DNA of 64,000 bases from Pseudovibrio sp. Ad37 (GTDB lineage: Bacteria > Pseudomonadota > Alphaproteobacteria > Rhizobiales > Stappiaceae), in NCBI RefSeq assembly GCF_001623075.1, contig NZ_LMCF01000223.1, positions 62,001 through 126,000 on the forward strand. Reading direction: 5' to 3'. Shown in pieces: positions 17,423 through 26,928 of this stretch. The translations under genes were made by a program, and so were the position numbers. The notes beneath the pieces are model-generated. The model made no database searches and was not told the DNA's origin. It worked only from the letters and a program-made list of their open reading frames with translations. The first letter of the stretch is position 1; each line of letters opens with the position of its first letter.

Positions 17423-17676
17423 GATCAGAACCCTTCATTTCCTCATCATTAGATGAAATATACTCATCTTAACGTTGGTGTGTCTCTCAACTGACACGCA
17501 TTAAACCGCAAGAAATACATCCCTTAGCGCCTGAATACGCTATGAAATTGCGCTGCGCCCACATTAATTCCTCGTTTCAACTACGCAATGCCCCCTAGAC
17601 GCATTCATTCATATGGGTAATATCACTAAGACGCCAGAATCCGCCTAATAAGTGGTCGGCGAAACGAGAGGGGCCC

Positions 17677-17699
17677 TGCAGAACAATTAATTTTCTGCA
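17677..17699 (+). promoter_or_regulatory. Inverted repeat in the leader of the peptide ABC operon
   Basis: Arms TGCAGAA and TTCTGCA with a 9-base AT-rich loop, ending 27 bases before the binding-protein ATG at 17727. It can be an operator or an RNA hairpin in the leader. The rest of the 304-base gap (17423-17726) shows nothing else that I can identify. Confidence 0.4.
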
Positions 17700-17726
17700 T
17701 GAGGGGAAAAGGGGAGTAAATTTAGA

Positions 17727-19307
17727 ATGCGTTTAAAGATTGCATCCGCTGCATTGGCAATGACGCTTGCTACTGGAACTCAGGTAAATGCTGAAACGCT
17801 GAAGTTCGCATTTCAAGGTACATACAATCAGCTAGATCCATACAGCTTGAACGAAACATTCACCATGGCCATGCACGGCAATGTGTATGAAGGTCTCGTT
17901 CGCCGTACAGCAGATCTCCAGATTGAGCCTGCACTTGCAGAAAGCTGGGAAGTTATTGAACCAACCCGCTGGCGCTTCCACCTGCGCAAGGGCGTTAAGT
18001 TCCACAACGGCAACGACTTCAATGCTGACGACGTGGTTTTCTCTGCAAATCGTGTTCGCGCTGAAGGCTCTGACCTGACAACCCGTATCGCAGCGGACGT
18101 CAAGGTTGAGAAAGTAGACGACTACACCGTTGATTTCGTCCTGACAGGCGCAAACCCTATCCTGCACTCCGAGTGGTCCACTTGGTACATCATGGATAAG
18201 GAATGGACTGAAGCAAACAACGCTGTAAAAGTGACAAGTGCTTCTGACACCAATCCTAACTATGTATCTTTGAACACAAACGGCACCGGCCCGTTCAAGA
18301 TCACAACGCATGAGCCAGGCGTAAAAACCACCTTCACCGTAAACGACGGTTGGTGGGATAAAAAAGAACACAACCTGACAGGCGTTGAGTTCACTCCAAT
18401 CGGATCTGATGCAACCCGCGTTGCAGCTCTGCTTTCCGGCGAGCTGGACATGGCGTTCCCAATCCCAGTACAGGACATCAAGCGCGTGGACAGCAATGCA
18501 GGCACATCTGCACTGACCGGTCCTGAACTGCGCACCATCTTCCTCGGTTTCGACCAGAAGCGTGATGAGCTGACCTACTCCAACATCAAAGGCAAGAACC
18601 CATTCAAGGACGTTCGCGTTCGTAAGGCGTTCTACCAGGCAATTGACGTAGATGCGATCAAAGCGAAAATCATGCGTGGTCTGTCCGAGCCAGCAGCTCT
18701 AATGATCTCACCATTCCTATTCGCAAACTCCGGTGACTTCTCTCGCTACCCGTACGATCCGGCTTCTGCGAAAGCACTTCTCGCAGAAGCAGGTTATGCA
18801 GACGGCTTTGAAGTTGGCATGGACTGCCCGAATGATCGCTACGTCAACGACGAAGCAATCTGTCAGGCAACTGCTGCATTCCTCGCGCGCGTAGGCATCA
18901 AAGTAAACCTGAATGCACAGCCTAAAGCGAAGTACTTCGCTAAGATCCTGGCATCTGGCGGCTTTGACACATCCTTCTACATGCTGGGCTGGACCCCAGG
19001 TTCATTCGACAGCTACAACATTTTGCTCAACCTCAACAACTGCCGTGATGACAAAGGTGCTGGTGGACCATTCAACCTCGGTGGTTACTGTAACCCGCGT
19101 GTTGATGAGCTGACAAAAATGGTTCTCTCCGAAAACGACGAAGAGAAGCGTAACAGCATGATCTCCGAAGCCTACACAATCCTGAACAACGAAGTATCTC
19201 ACATTCCACTGCACCAGCAGGGTCTGGCTTGGGGTGTGTCCGACAAGGTTACTCTGAAGCAGCGTGCTGATAACGAGTTCCACTTCAAATTTGTAGTGAA
19301 GAACTAA
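17727..19307 (+). CDS. Peptide-type ABC importer, substrate-binding protein (SBP family 5)
   Basis: A 526-residue periplasmic binding protein of the DppA/OppA/NikA class. Residues 1-22 are a signal peptide ending in VNAE. The family pattern follows: LDPYSLNETFTMAMHGNVYEGL, then the signature LAESWEVIEPTRWRFHLRKGVKFHNGNDFNADDVVFS near 70-110. Ligands in this class are di/oligopeptides, nickel chelates, opines or glutathione; nothing in the sequence picks one. It is the first of four genes on the plus strand that make up a full importer. An intergenic hairpin after it probably protects the abundant binding-protein message. Confidence 0.9.
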   Translation: MRLKIASAALAMTLATGTQVNAETLKFAFQGTYNQLDPYSLNETFTMAMHGNVYEGLVRRTADLQIEPALAESWEVIEPTRWRFHLRKGVKFHNGNDFNADDVVFSANRVRAEGSDLTTRIAADVKVEKVDDYTVDFVLTGANPILHSEWSTWYIMDKEWTEANNAVKVTSASDTNPNYVSLNTNGTGPFKITTHEPGVKTTFTVNDGWWDKKEHNLTGVEFTPIGSDATRVAALLSGELDMAFPIPVQDIKRVDSNAGTSALTGPELRTIFLGFDQKRDELTYSNIKGKNPFKDVRVRKAFYQAIDVDAIKAKIMRGLSEPAALMISPFLFANSGDFSRYPYDPASAKALLAEAGYADGFEVGMDCPNDRYVNDEAICQATAAFLARVGIKVNLNAQPKAKYFAKILASGGFDTSFYMLGWTPGSFDSYNILLNLNNCRDDKGAGGPFNLGGYCNPRVDELTKMVLSENDEEKRNSMISEAYTILNNEVSHIPLHQQGLAWGVSDKVTLKQRADNEFHFKFVVKN

Positions 19308-19334
19308 GTTGACGACTTAGCCAACAAAATAATA

Positions 19335-19357
19335 GCCCGGCACCCTTGGCGCCGGGC
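19335..19357 (+). promoter_or_regulatory. Stem-loop between binding-protein and permease genes
   Basis: Stem GCCCGGC/GCCGGGC without a T-run, in the 82-base gap after the binding-protein gene. Such hairpins in ABC operons stabilise the first message or partly stop transcription, raising the binding protein over the membrane parts. Confidence 0.55.
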
Positions 19358-19389
19358 GCCTCTATTCTCAGGAACAACTATAAAACACC

Positions 19390-20370
19390 ATGTTTGGCTT
19401 TATTTCCCGGCGTATCGCCATGGCTCTCGTGGTCATGTTTGTCGTAGCCTTAATCTCCTTCCTGCTCTTCCGCTTTGTTGGAGATCCTGTAAACCAGATG
19501 GTGGGCATTGAGACCACCCCGGAACAGCGTGAAGCCTTGCGCCAGCGCCTTGGCCTGAACGACCCAATTCTCGTTCAGTTTTTCCGTTATATCCTGGGCG
19601 CAATCCAGTTTGACTTCGGTAACTCCTACCAGTTCAAGCAGCCTGTGGCAGACCTTATCGGTCGCCGTCTGCCTGCAACTCTGGAACTGTCCTTCGCCTC
19701 AGCAATTTTTGCGTTGCTGTTTGGTATTCCAATGGGCATTTACACCGGTCTTAACCGCGATTCCTTGCTCTCAAAGATGTTCCTGTCGGTATCTCTCGTA
19801 GGTATAGCTCTGCCAACATTCTTTATCGGCATCCTGTTTATCTTCTTCTTCTCAGTCACATTGCAGTGGTTGCCAAGCTTTGGTCGCGGCGAGGTCGTTG
19901 CACTGGGGTCTTTCTGGGACACAGGCTTCCTGACCATCAGCGGTCTGAAGGCCATCATCCTGCCGGCAATTACGCTTGGGCTGTACCAGATGACCCTCAT
20001 CATGCGCCTGATCCGCGCTGAGATGCTGGAAGTGATGCGGACCGACCACATCAAGTTCGCCCGCGCTCGCGGTTTGCCGAACCGGTCTGTCTATTACATC
20101 CACGCTCTCAAAAACACGATGGTCCCTGTGATCACCATCACCGGTCTGCAGCTCGGCTCCATCATCGCCTTCGCGATTATCACCGAGACCGTGTTCCAGT
20201 GGCCGGGCATGGGCATCCTCTTCCTGCAAGCCGTGCAGAACGTGGATATTCCGATCATGGCAGCTTACCTGCTGCTCACCGCTTTCATCTTCGTGTTCAT
20301 CAACCTCATCGTAGATATTCTCTACGTCGTGATTGATCCACGCCTGCGCACCGAACGCGGCCGCGCATAA
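19390..20370 (+). CDS. Peptide-type ABC importer permease 1 (DppB-like)
   Basis: A 326-residue inner-membrane permease with six predicted helices. The first helix (about 9-29) is typical of DppB, followed by the large periplasmic loop with EQREALRQRLGLNDPILVQF. The EAA loop that docks to the ATPase reads RTDHIKFARARGLPNRSVYYIHALKN near 217-242. The order binding protein, permease 1, permease 2, ATPase is the usual one. It has 21 bases between its stop and the next gene. Confidence 0.9.
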   Translation: MFGFISRRIAMALVVMFVVALISFLLFRFVGDPVNQMVGIETTPEQREALRQRLGLNDPILVQFFRYILGAIQFDFGNSYQFKQPVADLIGRRLPATLELSFASAIFALLFGIPMGIYTGLNRDSLLSKMFLSVSLVGIALPTFFIGILFIFFFSVTLQWLPSFGRGEVVALGSFWDTGFLTISGLKAIILPAITLGLYQMTLIMRLIRAEMLEVMRTDHIKFARARGLPNRSVYYIHALKNTMVPVITITGLQLGSIIAFAIITETVFQWPGMGILFLQAVQNVDIPIMAAYLLLTAFIFVFINLIVDILYVVIDPRLRTERGRA

Positions 20371-20391
20371 GAAACGGTAAGGATAATAATC

Positions 20392-21354
20392 ATGACAGAT
20401 AACACACCAACCGTTTCCGGCAGTGAGGCTTCAGAAGCCCCGCGCTCCGCAATGGCCCGCTTCCTCGACAGCGATTTGCTGCACAGCTTCCTCAGCTCTA
20501 AGGTGACAGTCCTCGCGGCTTTCACCACGGTAGTGCTGATGCTCGCAGCCCTGTTTGCTCCGCTCGTCGCACCGTTCAACCCGTTTGATCTGGCTCAGAT
20601 CAGCATCATGGACGCACGCATTCCGCCGATTGGCATGGAATGGTCCGACCCACGCTATCTGCTGGGCACAGATGACCAGGGCCGCGACCTGCTCTCTGGC
20701 ATCCTGTACGGCATGCGTATCTCTCTGGCAGTGGGCTTCCTGTCTGTGGCATTTGCCGCAGTCCTCGGCATCTCCCTCGGCCTGATTTCCGGTTATGTCG
20801 GTGGCCGCGCAGACGCAATCATCATGCGTATCGCTGAAGTTCAGCTCACCTTCCCGGCCATCTTGCTGGCACTGCTCATCGACGGCATTGCAAATGGCAT
20901 CTTTGGCAACATCGATCGTGAGACCTGGGCAATCTGGATTCTAACGTTCTCTATCGGTCTGTCCTTCTGGGTGCAATACGCACGTACAGTTCGCGGTTCC
21001 ACTCTGGTAGAGAAGAACAAAGAGTATGTTCAGGCCGCCCGCGTTATTGGCATTCCGGCATGGATCATCATGATCCGCCACGTGCTGCCAAACGTACTTG
21101 GCCCAGTTCTGGTTATTGCAACCATCAACCTTGCTCTGGCAATCATCACAGAAGCAACCCTCTCCTTCCTTGGCGTAGGTGTTCCATCAACACAGCCATC
21201 CTTGGGCACTCTGATCCGCATCGGCAACGACTTCCTGTTCTCAGGTGAGTGGTGGATCGCGATCTTCCCAGGTCTGGCGCTTGCGATCCTCGTTCTGGCA
21301 GTGAACCTGCTGGGCGACTGGCTCCGCGACGCATTGAACCCGAAACTGCGCTAG
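20392..21354 (+). CDS. Peptide-type ABC importer permease 2 (DppC-like)
   Basis: A 320-residue permease. A cytoplasmic N-tail of about 40 residues precedes the first helix, as in OppC/DppC (OppC_N segment). The conserved LGTDDQGRDLLSGILYGMRISL lies near 95-117, and the ATPase-docking EAA loop is EYVQAARVIGIPAWIIMIRHVLPN near 211-234. Its partner permease is directly upstream and the fused ATPase starts 12 bases downstream. Confidence 0.9.
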   Translation: MTDNTPTVSGSEASEAPRSAMARFLDSDLLHSFLSSKVTVLAAFTTVVLMLAALFAPLVAPFNPFDLAQISIMDARIPPIGMEWSDPRYLLGTDDQGRDLLSGILYGMRISLAVGFLSVAFAAVLGISLGLISGYVGGRADAIIMRIAEVQLTFPAILLALLIDGIANGIFGNIDRETWAIWILTFSIGLSFWVQYARTVRGSTLVEKNKEYVQAARVIGIPAWIIMIRHVLPNVLGPVLVIATINLALAIITEATLSFLGVGVPSTQPSLGTLIRIGNDFLFSGEWWIAIFPGLALAILVLAVNLLGDWLRDALNPKLR

Positions 21355-21366
21355 AGAGGCCAGACC

Positions 21367-23094
21367 ATGAGCATCTTAGATATTCGCGGCCTCACTGTTG
21401 AGTTTCCGAGCCGCAAAGACGTTTTCACGGCGTCCCGTAATGTCAATCTCTCCGTAGACGCCGGTAAAATTCTCGGCGTGGTCGGAGAGAGTGGCGCCGG
21501 CAAGTCCACCGTCGGTAACGCCGTCATCGGTCTTCTGGAAAACCCGGGTCGCATTGCCGAAGGTGAAATCCACCTCGACGGCCAGCGTATCGATAACCTT
21601 GCAGCTGAAAGCATGCGCAAACTGCGCGGCAAGCGCATTGGCATGATCTTTCAGGATCCACTGACCTCTTTGGACCCACTCCAGACCATCGAGTTCCAGC
21701 TGGTCGAGACCATCCGCCTGCACCTGCCGCTTTCCAAGTCAGAAGCCCGCGCCCATGCGGTTGATCTGCTGGATCAGGTTGGCATTCCAAATCCTGAAGA
21801 ACGCATCGCGCAATACCCGCACCAGTTCTCCGGTGGTATGCGCCAGCGTGTGGTGATCGCTCTCGCTCTTTGCGCAGACCCGGAAGTTGTCATCGCTGAT
21901 GAACCAACAACCGCGCTCGACGTTTCCATTCAGGCTCAGATCCTGAAACTGATGAAGCGTCTGTGTGAAGAGAAAAACGTGGCGATGGTCGTCATCACGC
22001 ACGACATGGGCGTGATCGCAGACCTCACCGACCACGTTGCGGTGATGTACCGTGGTGATCTGGTTGAATACGGCGAATCCAAGCAAGTACTGGGCGCTCC
22101 AAAGCACCCATACACCCAAAGCTTGATTGCCGCTGTTCCACGCCCGGATGTGAAAGTGCACCGCTTCCCGCAGGTCGATTACATTGAAGGTTCCGCAAAG
22201 CCTTTCAAGCAGATCGACATCTCCACCCACTGGCTGGGTAAGGCACGTGACTACAAGTCTGTCGATGGTCCATTGCTGGATGTAAAAGACATCACCATGA
22301 AGTTCCTCACCAAGGACGCATGGATTTCCAGCAACAGACAGTACTTCACCGCTCTGGATAAAGTTAGCTTTGACATCCACGCAGGTGAAACATTTGGCCT
22401 CGTGGGCGAAAGTGGCTCCGGTAAATCAACCATGGCTCGCGTCATCACTGGCCTTTACCACCCGGCAGGCGGCACCGCCCACTTTGCAGGACAGGAGTTG
22501 ACCAGCCTGAAAGACAAGAAGCAGGTTCTGGCAATGCGCCGTCAGATGCAGATGATCTTCCAGGATCCGTTCTCCTCCCTGAACTCCCGCATGCGTGTGC
22601 GTGATATTGTGGCTGAACCAATCAAGTTCCACAAACTCGCCAGCACCAACAGCGAAGTGAACCAGATCGTTGATGACCTTCTGGAGCACGTCGGCCTAGG
22701 CGTCGCAGCTGCTGCGAAGTTCCCGCACGAGTTCTCCGGCGGTCAGCGCCAGCGCATCTCCATTGCCCGCGCCTTGGCGACACGCCCACGCTTCTTGGTC
22801 TGTGATGAACCAACTTCCGCGCTGGACGTATCCATTCAGGCACAAACCCTCAACCTGCTCAAAGACCTGCAGGACGAGCTGGGTCTGACCATGCTGTTCA
22901 TCAGCCACGACCTCGCAGTCATCCGGCAGATGTGTAACCGCACCGGCGTTATGCGCCACGGCCAGCTTCTGGAAGTTGCTGACACCGAAGACCTCTTCGA
23001 CAAACCTCAACACGCTTACACCAGGGAGCTCCTCTCCCTGATGCCAAGCATGGACGGCCTGTCCCGCCAAAATCTGGAAGAAGAACTGGCCTAA
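21367..23094 (+). CDS. Peptide-type ABC importer, fused double ATPase (DppD-DppF type)
   Basis: A 575-residue protein with two nucleotide-binding domains in one chain, as in GsiA/YejF. The first (about 1-265) has Walker [10 protein letters not shown], signature [15 protein letters not shown] and Walker [15 protein letters not shown]. The second (about 300-560) has [24 protein letters not shown] and [13 protein letters not shown]. Each has the oligopeptide-transporter C-terminal extension (PHTQ-like segment [15 protein letters not shown] after the first). The fusion supplies the whole ATPase for the importer encoded by the three genes before it. Confidence 0.9.
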   Translation: MSILDIRGLTVEFPSRKDVFTASRNVNLSVDAGKILGVVGESGAGKSTVGNAVIGLLENPGRIAEGEIHLDGQRIDNLAAESMRKLRGKRIGMIFQDPLTSLDPLQTIEFQLVETIRLHLPLSKSEARAHAVDLLDQVGIPNPEERIAQYPHQFSGGMRQRVVIALALCADPEVVIADEPTTALDVSIQAQILKLMKRLCEEKNVAMVVITHDMGVIADLTDHVAVMYRGDLVEYGESKQVLGAPKHPYTQSLIAAVPRPDVKVHRFPQVDYIEGSAKPFKQIDISTHWLGKARDYKSVDGPLLDVKDITMKFLTKDAWISSNRQYFTALDKVSFDIHAGETFGLVGESGSGKSTMARVITGLYHPAGGTAHFAGQELTSLKDKKQVLAMRRQMQMIFQDPFSSLNSRMRVRDIVAEPIKFHKLASTNSEVNQIVDDLLEHVGLGVAAAAKFPHEFSGGQRQRISIARALATRPRFLVCDEPTSALDVSIQAQTLNLLKDLQDELGLTMLFISHDLAVIRQMCNRTGVMRHGQLLEVADTEDLFDKPQHAYTRELLSLMPSMDGLSRQNLEEELA

Positions 23095-23116
23095 CACCAC
23101 TCACATTCCGAAGATC

Positions 23117-23156
23117 ACAAAGGGCCCCCAGCGGGCCCTTTTCTTTTGCCTGCACG
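23117..23156 (+). terminator. Terminator of the peptide ABC operon; repeated downstream
   Basis: Stem AAGGGCCC/GGGCCCTT with TTTCTTTT after it, 22 bases past the ATPase stop. The same 39-40 base sequence, including the downstream GCCTGCACG, recurs at 24486-24524 with one C fewer. Confidence 0.75.
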
Positions 23157-23241
23157 ACAAACACGCCTCACTCGAATGTGATCCGACAGTCCGTCATCAG
23201 ACCGACCTAAAGCTTGAGTTCCCAATCAAAACCAAATATGA

Positions 23242-23261
23242 AATATTATTCGAATTATATT
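23242..23261. promoter_or_regulatory. Candidate TetR operator
   Basis: A 20-base dyad centred on ATTCGAAT with AATAT/ATATT outer arms (one mismatched pair), 31 bases upstream of the TetR start. Location and size fit autoregulation by the TetR protein. Confidence 0.45.
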
Positions 23262-23292
23262 CCAGAATCACAAAATCGGTGAAAGCAGTCCC

Positions 23293-24015
23293 ATGCAGTC
23301 TTCCGGCAAACAGCAAAAAACCAAACTTCGCGAAGAAGCTATTTTGGAGAAAGCACGAGAAGTCATTATCGCTGAAGGGACTGGTGCCCTGAAGATGCCA
23401 GAGCTCGCGAAGCTATCGCAAGTCTCTGTCGGCACGCTTTATCGCCACTTCGAAAGCAAGCAGGACGTCATAGCTGCACTGGCATCCAGAGCCCTTGACG
23501 CACGCCATCAAAAGTTGAAGTTGGTCAAAGAACAATTTCAAGAGCCGGAGCAGCGATATCTTGGAGTAATCATGTTGGATTTCCTGTTCAACATCGCTCA
23601 TCCAGACGTATTCCAGATAGAAATGGCCTGCGCCTCACCCGCGTTCTGGGAAGAGACACAAAGCTTCAGGCACCAAAGTCACCAAGCTGTTGCCGAAGAT
23701 ATATCCTCGTTTCTTCAAAACCTGTGTTCAGAAATCTCAAGCCCCGAAGCTGACCTAAAGCATCTTGCAACAGGTATCTGGGCCTTTGCTTCAGGCATGT
23801 CCTTAGTTTGGTATGGCATGCCAAGCAAGCAGCAGGACAATCTGGAAGAAGCCCTCTGCTTTCTCAGAATGCACCTGATGAACTTCATCAAGGGATATGG
23901 CCTGCAGCTCAGCAATGCCGGTGAAACATTTAGCCATCTGGAAAAGCACTTTCTCGCAACAAAATCACAGTGGCTTTGGGCCCTGAAAGGTAAACCAGCA
24001 AATGACAGTCATTAA
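23293..24015 (+). CDS. TetR-family transcriptional regulator
   Basis: A 240-residue TetR/AcrR regulator. The HTH spans about 15-60, with the helix pair in MPELAKLSQVSVGTLYRHFESKQDVIAAL. The C-terminal ligand domain has no recognisable subfamily motif. Its last 14 bases overlap the start of the exported VOC protein, so the two are one unit and the VOC gene is the likely target or partner. A dyad just upstream supports self-control. The pair lies between two copies of the same terminator sequence. Confidence 0.85.
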   Translation: MQSSGKQQKTKLREEAILEKAREVIIAEGTGALKMPELAKLSQVSVGTLYRHFESKQDVIAALASRALDARHQKLKLVKEQFQEPEQRYLGVIMLDFLFNIAHPDVFQIEMACASPAFWEETQSFRHQSHQAVAEDISSFLQNLCSEISSPEADLKHLATGIWAFASGMSLVWYGMPSKQQDNLEEALCFLRMHLMNFIKGYGLQLSNAGETFSHLEKHFLATKSQWLWALKGKPANDSH

Positions 24016-24469
24016 GCGCGGTGTTATCGCCATTCTCGCACTCTTTTTTGCTCAGTTTGCAGCTCAAGCTGAAGTGCTTCAACCAACAATATATATGGTC
24101 ACCATTCACACAGCGAACTTTCCGGAGATGAAAACCTTCTTCAAAGACAAAATGAAGATGGAGCTGGTTTCGGATAGCGGAGAGTTTGTAGAGTTCCAGT
24201 CCAACGGTCTCAGGCTTTCACTTGCAAGCCATAAAACCTTGAGCTCTTTCCTGGACTCAAACTCGCTGAATGGCAAACGCACCGGATCAGGACTGGGCAT
24301 CGGCTTCAAATACGAAAATCCGGAACAGGTTGATATCGCCTACAAAGCCCTCCTAAAAAATGGAGTAAAAGGCGTCGCAGAACCTGCGCAGCAGCCTTGG
24401 GGCGAATACACCGCCTTCTTTGCAGACCCCGACGGGAACGTGCACGAGCTGGTCGCCGATACCAAATAA
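24002..24469 (+). CDS. Exported VOC (glyoxalase/bleomycin-resistance) domain protein
   Basis: A 155-residue protein with an N-terminal signal peptide (1-23, ending AQAE) and a single vicinal-oxygen-chelate domain (about 28-152). The domain shows the usual beta-alpha-beta-beta-beta pattern and the final FFADPDGNVHELVADTK, with the metal-ligand position His/Glu in VHELV. The first-module position is IYMVTIHTANFPEM, where the usual ligand His is replaced or shifted. Most VOC proteins are cytoplasmic, so the signal peptide is unusual. It overlaps the TetR gene by 14 bases. Confidence 0.75.
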   Translation: MTVIKRGVIAILALFFAQFAAQAEVLQPTIYMVTIHTANFPEMKTFFKDKMKMELVSDSGEFVEFQSNGLRLSLASHKTLSSFLDSNSLNGKRTGSGLGIGFKYENPEQVDIAYKALLKNGVKGVAEPAQQPWGEYTAFFADPDGNVHELVADTK

Positions 24470-24485
24470 AGCCAGCTATTCAGAT

Positions 24486-24524
24486 ACAAAGGGCCCCAGC
24501 GGGCCCTTTTCTTTTGCCTGCACG
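24486..24524 (+). terminator. Terminator of the TetR-VOC unit; copy of the one at 23117
   Basis: Stem AAGGGCCC/GGGCCCTT followed by TTTCTTTT and GCCTGCACG. It is nearly identical to 23117-23156, about 1.37 kb upstream, including bases outside the hairpin. Confidence 0.75.
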
Positions 24525-24729
24525 CAATATGATAAGTTAACGCACTCTCACAACCTCTAATTCAATAGAGCTTAAACTCTCAGGCAACCACTTCAGCTTG
24601 CATTCCCTTTAAAACAACGCACTCGCGCGTACGCGCAGCTTCATTAAGAGTGCACTCATTAAGCTCTACGCGTCCGCGAGGACTCAAAGCTACAAATGTA
24701 AACTTTTCCCGATCAAAGCAGGCGCAAAA

Positions 24730-25185
24730 ATGAAGAAAACAACTGCTATCATAGCTGGCCTTGGTGCACTGGCTCTTTTCATCTCACCAGTCTTGGCCGA
24801 CAATAACGACACAGGCCAACCCAAAGTCGAATTCTCTGACCTGTCTCTTGCCGACGGATCTCCGGATGACGGCACCTGCAAAACCCGTTACTCCAGTGGT
24901 TTTACAGCAACTCACAAAGATGACAAAGCCGACGCAAGTCAGGATCAGACAGCTTCTGACGATAACGATGGCGTTCTCATCGCAGAAACTGATGGTGTTG
25001 TTGGCGAAGGTATCTTCACAATCTCAAACACCTACGAAATCGTCTTCGACGACAGCACAGATGCCCCTCCTGTCGAAGTGCAAATGTTTGCCTCAGGTCT
25101 GGTCGGTGAAAATCCGATTATAGGCGTGTTCTCTGACGGTACTTGTCGTGGGCACATCACCGTTCATCATGAAGACAAATCCTGA
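24730..25185 (+). CDS. Secreted acidic protein, unknown function
   Basis: A 151-residue protein that I do not recognise. Residues 1-23 are a signal peptide (FISPVLADNN). The mature chain is rich in Asp, with a run of low-complexity charged residues (HKDDKADASQDQTASDDNDG, about 57-76) and then a beta-rich half. Two cysteines (C49 and C137) could pair. It is a single gene closed by its own terminator at 25216-25252. The 24525-24729 gap before it holds nothing that I can name. Confidence 0.6.
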   Translation: MKKTTAIIAGLGALALFISPVLADNNDTGQPKVEFSDLSLADGSPDDGTCKTRYSSGFTATHKDDKADASQDQTASDDNDGVLIAETDGVVGEGIFTISNTYEIVFDDSTDAPPVEVQMFASGLVGENPIIGVFSDGTCRGHITVHHEDKS

Positions 25186-25215
25186 CGTAACAGCCACTCA
25201 CGTATTCAAATGCTG

Positions 25216-25252
25216 ATGCTGCGCCATTCATAAGTGGCGTGGCATTTTTTTT
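25216..25252 (+). terminator. Rho-independent terminator
   Basis: Stem ATGC-GCGCCA paired to TGGCGT-GGCAT, then a run of eight T. It ends the secreted-protein gene. Confidence 0.75.
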
Positions 25253-25407
25253 ACATTGCGTCGTTAATTCACGCCCCCTCACATACCAACGACAAATCCT
25301 CAAAAAACCTAGGCTTTCCGCCAAATGATTGCGCTGTCAAATAATGAACATAGTTTCGACTATACATAGCAGGTTCGCGCCTTCTAACCCCATGAACGAA
25401 GATTGTC

Positions 25408-26268
25408 ATGTTCCTGCGCAACTCAATAATTGGAGTAACAAGCTTACTCCTCATATCTTTCCTGGGAATTATACATCCGATCGGTGACAGCTTGTCTGTT
25501 CTTCGGCTGCCTCTGGCCGTCTTACTCGCTATTCTCACTCTCTTTAGCTACCGCCAGCCCAAGTTGATGATCATCGGTTTTTTGGTCGCAATAATCAGCA
25601 GCGCAACAGTATTGTGGGCTTATCAGGGAGTGCGCGTCCCAGAGAATTACGATCTGGCGGTCTATCAAAAGAACCTGAGTTTCCGCCCGGGAGATCGCTC
25701 AGACATCCTAAATGACATCCTCATGCTGAAGCCAGATGTGATCACGCTTCAGGAAGTGCACAAAAGGCATCTTCCCCTCATCAACTCACTCAAGAAGCAG
25801 TATCCCTACCACATCGTTTGTCCGTTTACTGCCGTCGGTGCAGTCGCTGTGCTCTCACGCCTCCCTCTTGCTTCTGATGCTTATCGCTGTGAGATCGGCC
25901 TCGGCATAGCAGCACTGCACATCCAAAGCTCAGAGGGACCGCTCTGGGTGGTGTCTATCCATCAGCACTGGCCATGGCCGTTTCCTCAAGAGACACAAGC
26001 TGGGAAAATCATCTCGATCTTATCAGAGCTGGATGGACTGAAGATGATTGCTGGCGATTTTAACATGGTCCCGTGGTCGCATAATCTGGATGAATACGCC
26101 GACGCCACGGACACCCAATTGGCCGGTCCATTTGAAGCAAGCTTCCTCTTCAAAGGCACCTATGCCATGCGCATTGACCACGTCCTCGCACCAAAGGGCG
26201 GAAAGACCTTTCTCCGCCCTTACTACGGCTCCGACCACCACGGTTTGTTTGCCCGTGTAGACCTGTAA
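25408..26268 (+). CDS. Membrane-anchored endonuclease/exonuclease/phosphatase-family protein
   Basis: A 286-residue protein with two or three N-terminal hydrophobic helices (about 5-75) and a C-terminal EEP domain facing outward by prediction. EEP active-site motifs are present in order: TLQEVHKRH (metal Glu), VSIHQHWPWP, AGDFNMVPWS (Asp/Asn), RIDHVLAP and GSDHHGLFA (catalytic His). This layout is like the YafD group. Such proteins cleave phosphodiesters in nucleic acids or lipids; the substrate here is unknown. It is a single gene with a weak ribosome site. Confidence 0.8.
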   Translation: MFLRNSIIGVTSLLLISFLGIIHPIGDSLSVLRLPLAVLLAILTLFSYRQPKLMIIGFLVAIISSATVLWAYQGVRVPENYDLAVYQKNLSFRPGDRSDILNDILMLKPDVITLQEVHKRHLPLINSLKKQYPYHIVCPFTAVGAVAVLSRLPLASDAYRCEIGLGIAALHIQSSEGPLWVVSIHQHWPWPFPQETQAGKIISILSELDGLKMIAGDFNMVPWSHNLDEYADATDTQLAGPFEASFLFKGTYAMRIDHVLAPKGGKTFLRPYYGSDHHGLFARVDL

Positions 26269-26274
26269 ACGGCC

Positions 26275-26898
26275 TTACACCTTACGCGCAACTATGAAAC
26301 GCCCCATGGGAGTCGCCGGATAGTTGCCAGTCTCAACAATCTTGAAACCTGCCTGCTCAATCTTGCGCCCCAATTCCACCTGCTTGAAGTAGGTCACATA
26401 AGGCGCGTACCCAACAAGGCGCATCACATTGATCAGCCAGCGCCAGTAAAACGCGGAATCGCCCAAACATGGCGTCTTTGAAATGAGCAATCCCCCCGGC
26501 TTCACAAGTCGCTGTACCTGATTGATTGCATCAGCCGGGCCTTTGATCAGATGAATAACGTTATACGCCATCACCACATCATTGGTCTTGCCATCAAGGG
26601 CAGGACCATCTGCTGAAGAATGTACAAAACTTACATTCTCAATGCCGTCGTCCCACGCTTTTTCACGCCCAAACTCAATCATCTTTCCGGAAATATCGCT
26701 AGCGGTCACGTGCTTGACATGCTTGGCTAAAAGCATCGCCGTCGCCCCACTGCCACACCCCAGCTCCAACACCTCTTGCTCCGGTGCGAGATAAGAACGG
26801 ACACGATCCATTGCCTTCTCATAGGAAGCAACATCTCTCATTGGTCGCGCCACATAACCCGGCGCATGTTTATCCCAAAATCCTGCGGAATTCGCCAT
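26275..26898 (-). CDS. Class I SAM-dependent methyltransferase
   Basis: A 207-residue methyltransferase of the UbiE/type-11 group. SAM-binding motif I is VLELGCGSGATAMLLAK near 45-61; the acidic motif II is VTASDISGKMIEFG, and the post-motif is VVMAYNVIHLIKGPADAINQVQRLVKPGG. The later WLINVMRLVGYAPYVTYF segment is less usual and hydrophobic. GGAGGG seven bases before the ATG at 26898 fixes the start; the longer frame to 26985 would overlap the divergent LysR gene. Substrate unknown; members of this group act on small metabolites. The divergent LysR is its probable regulator. Confidence 0.82.
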   Translation of the reverse strand: MANSAGFWDKHAPGYVARPMRDVASYEKAMDRVRSYLAPEQEVLELGCGSGATAMLLAKHVKHVTASDISGKMIEFGREKAWDDGIENVSFVHSSADGPALDGKTNDVVMAYNVIHLIKGPADAINQVQRLVKPGGLLISKTPCLGDSAFYWRWLINVMRLVGYAPYVTYFKQVELGRKIEQAGFKIVETGNYPATPMGRFIVARKV

Positions 26899-26928
26899 TG
26901 GAAACCCTCCATTTCCTGCAGTGTACCC

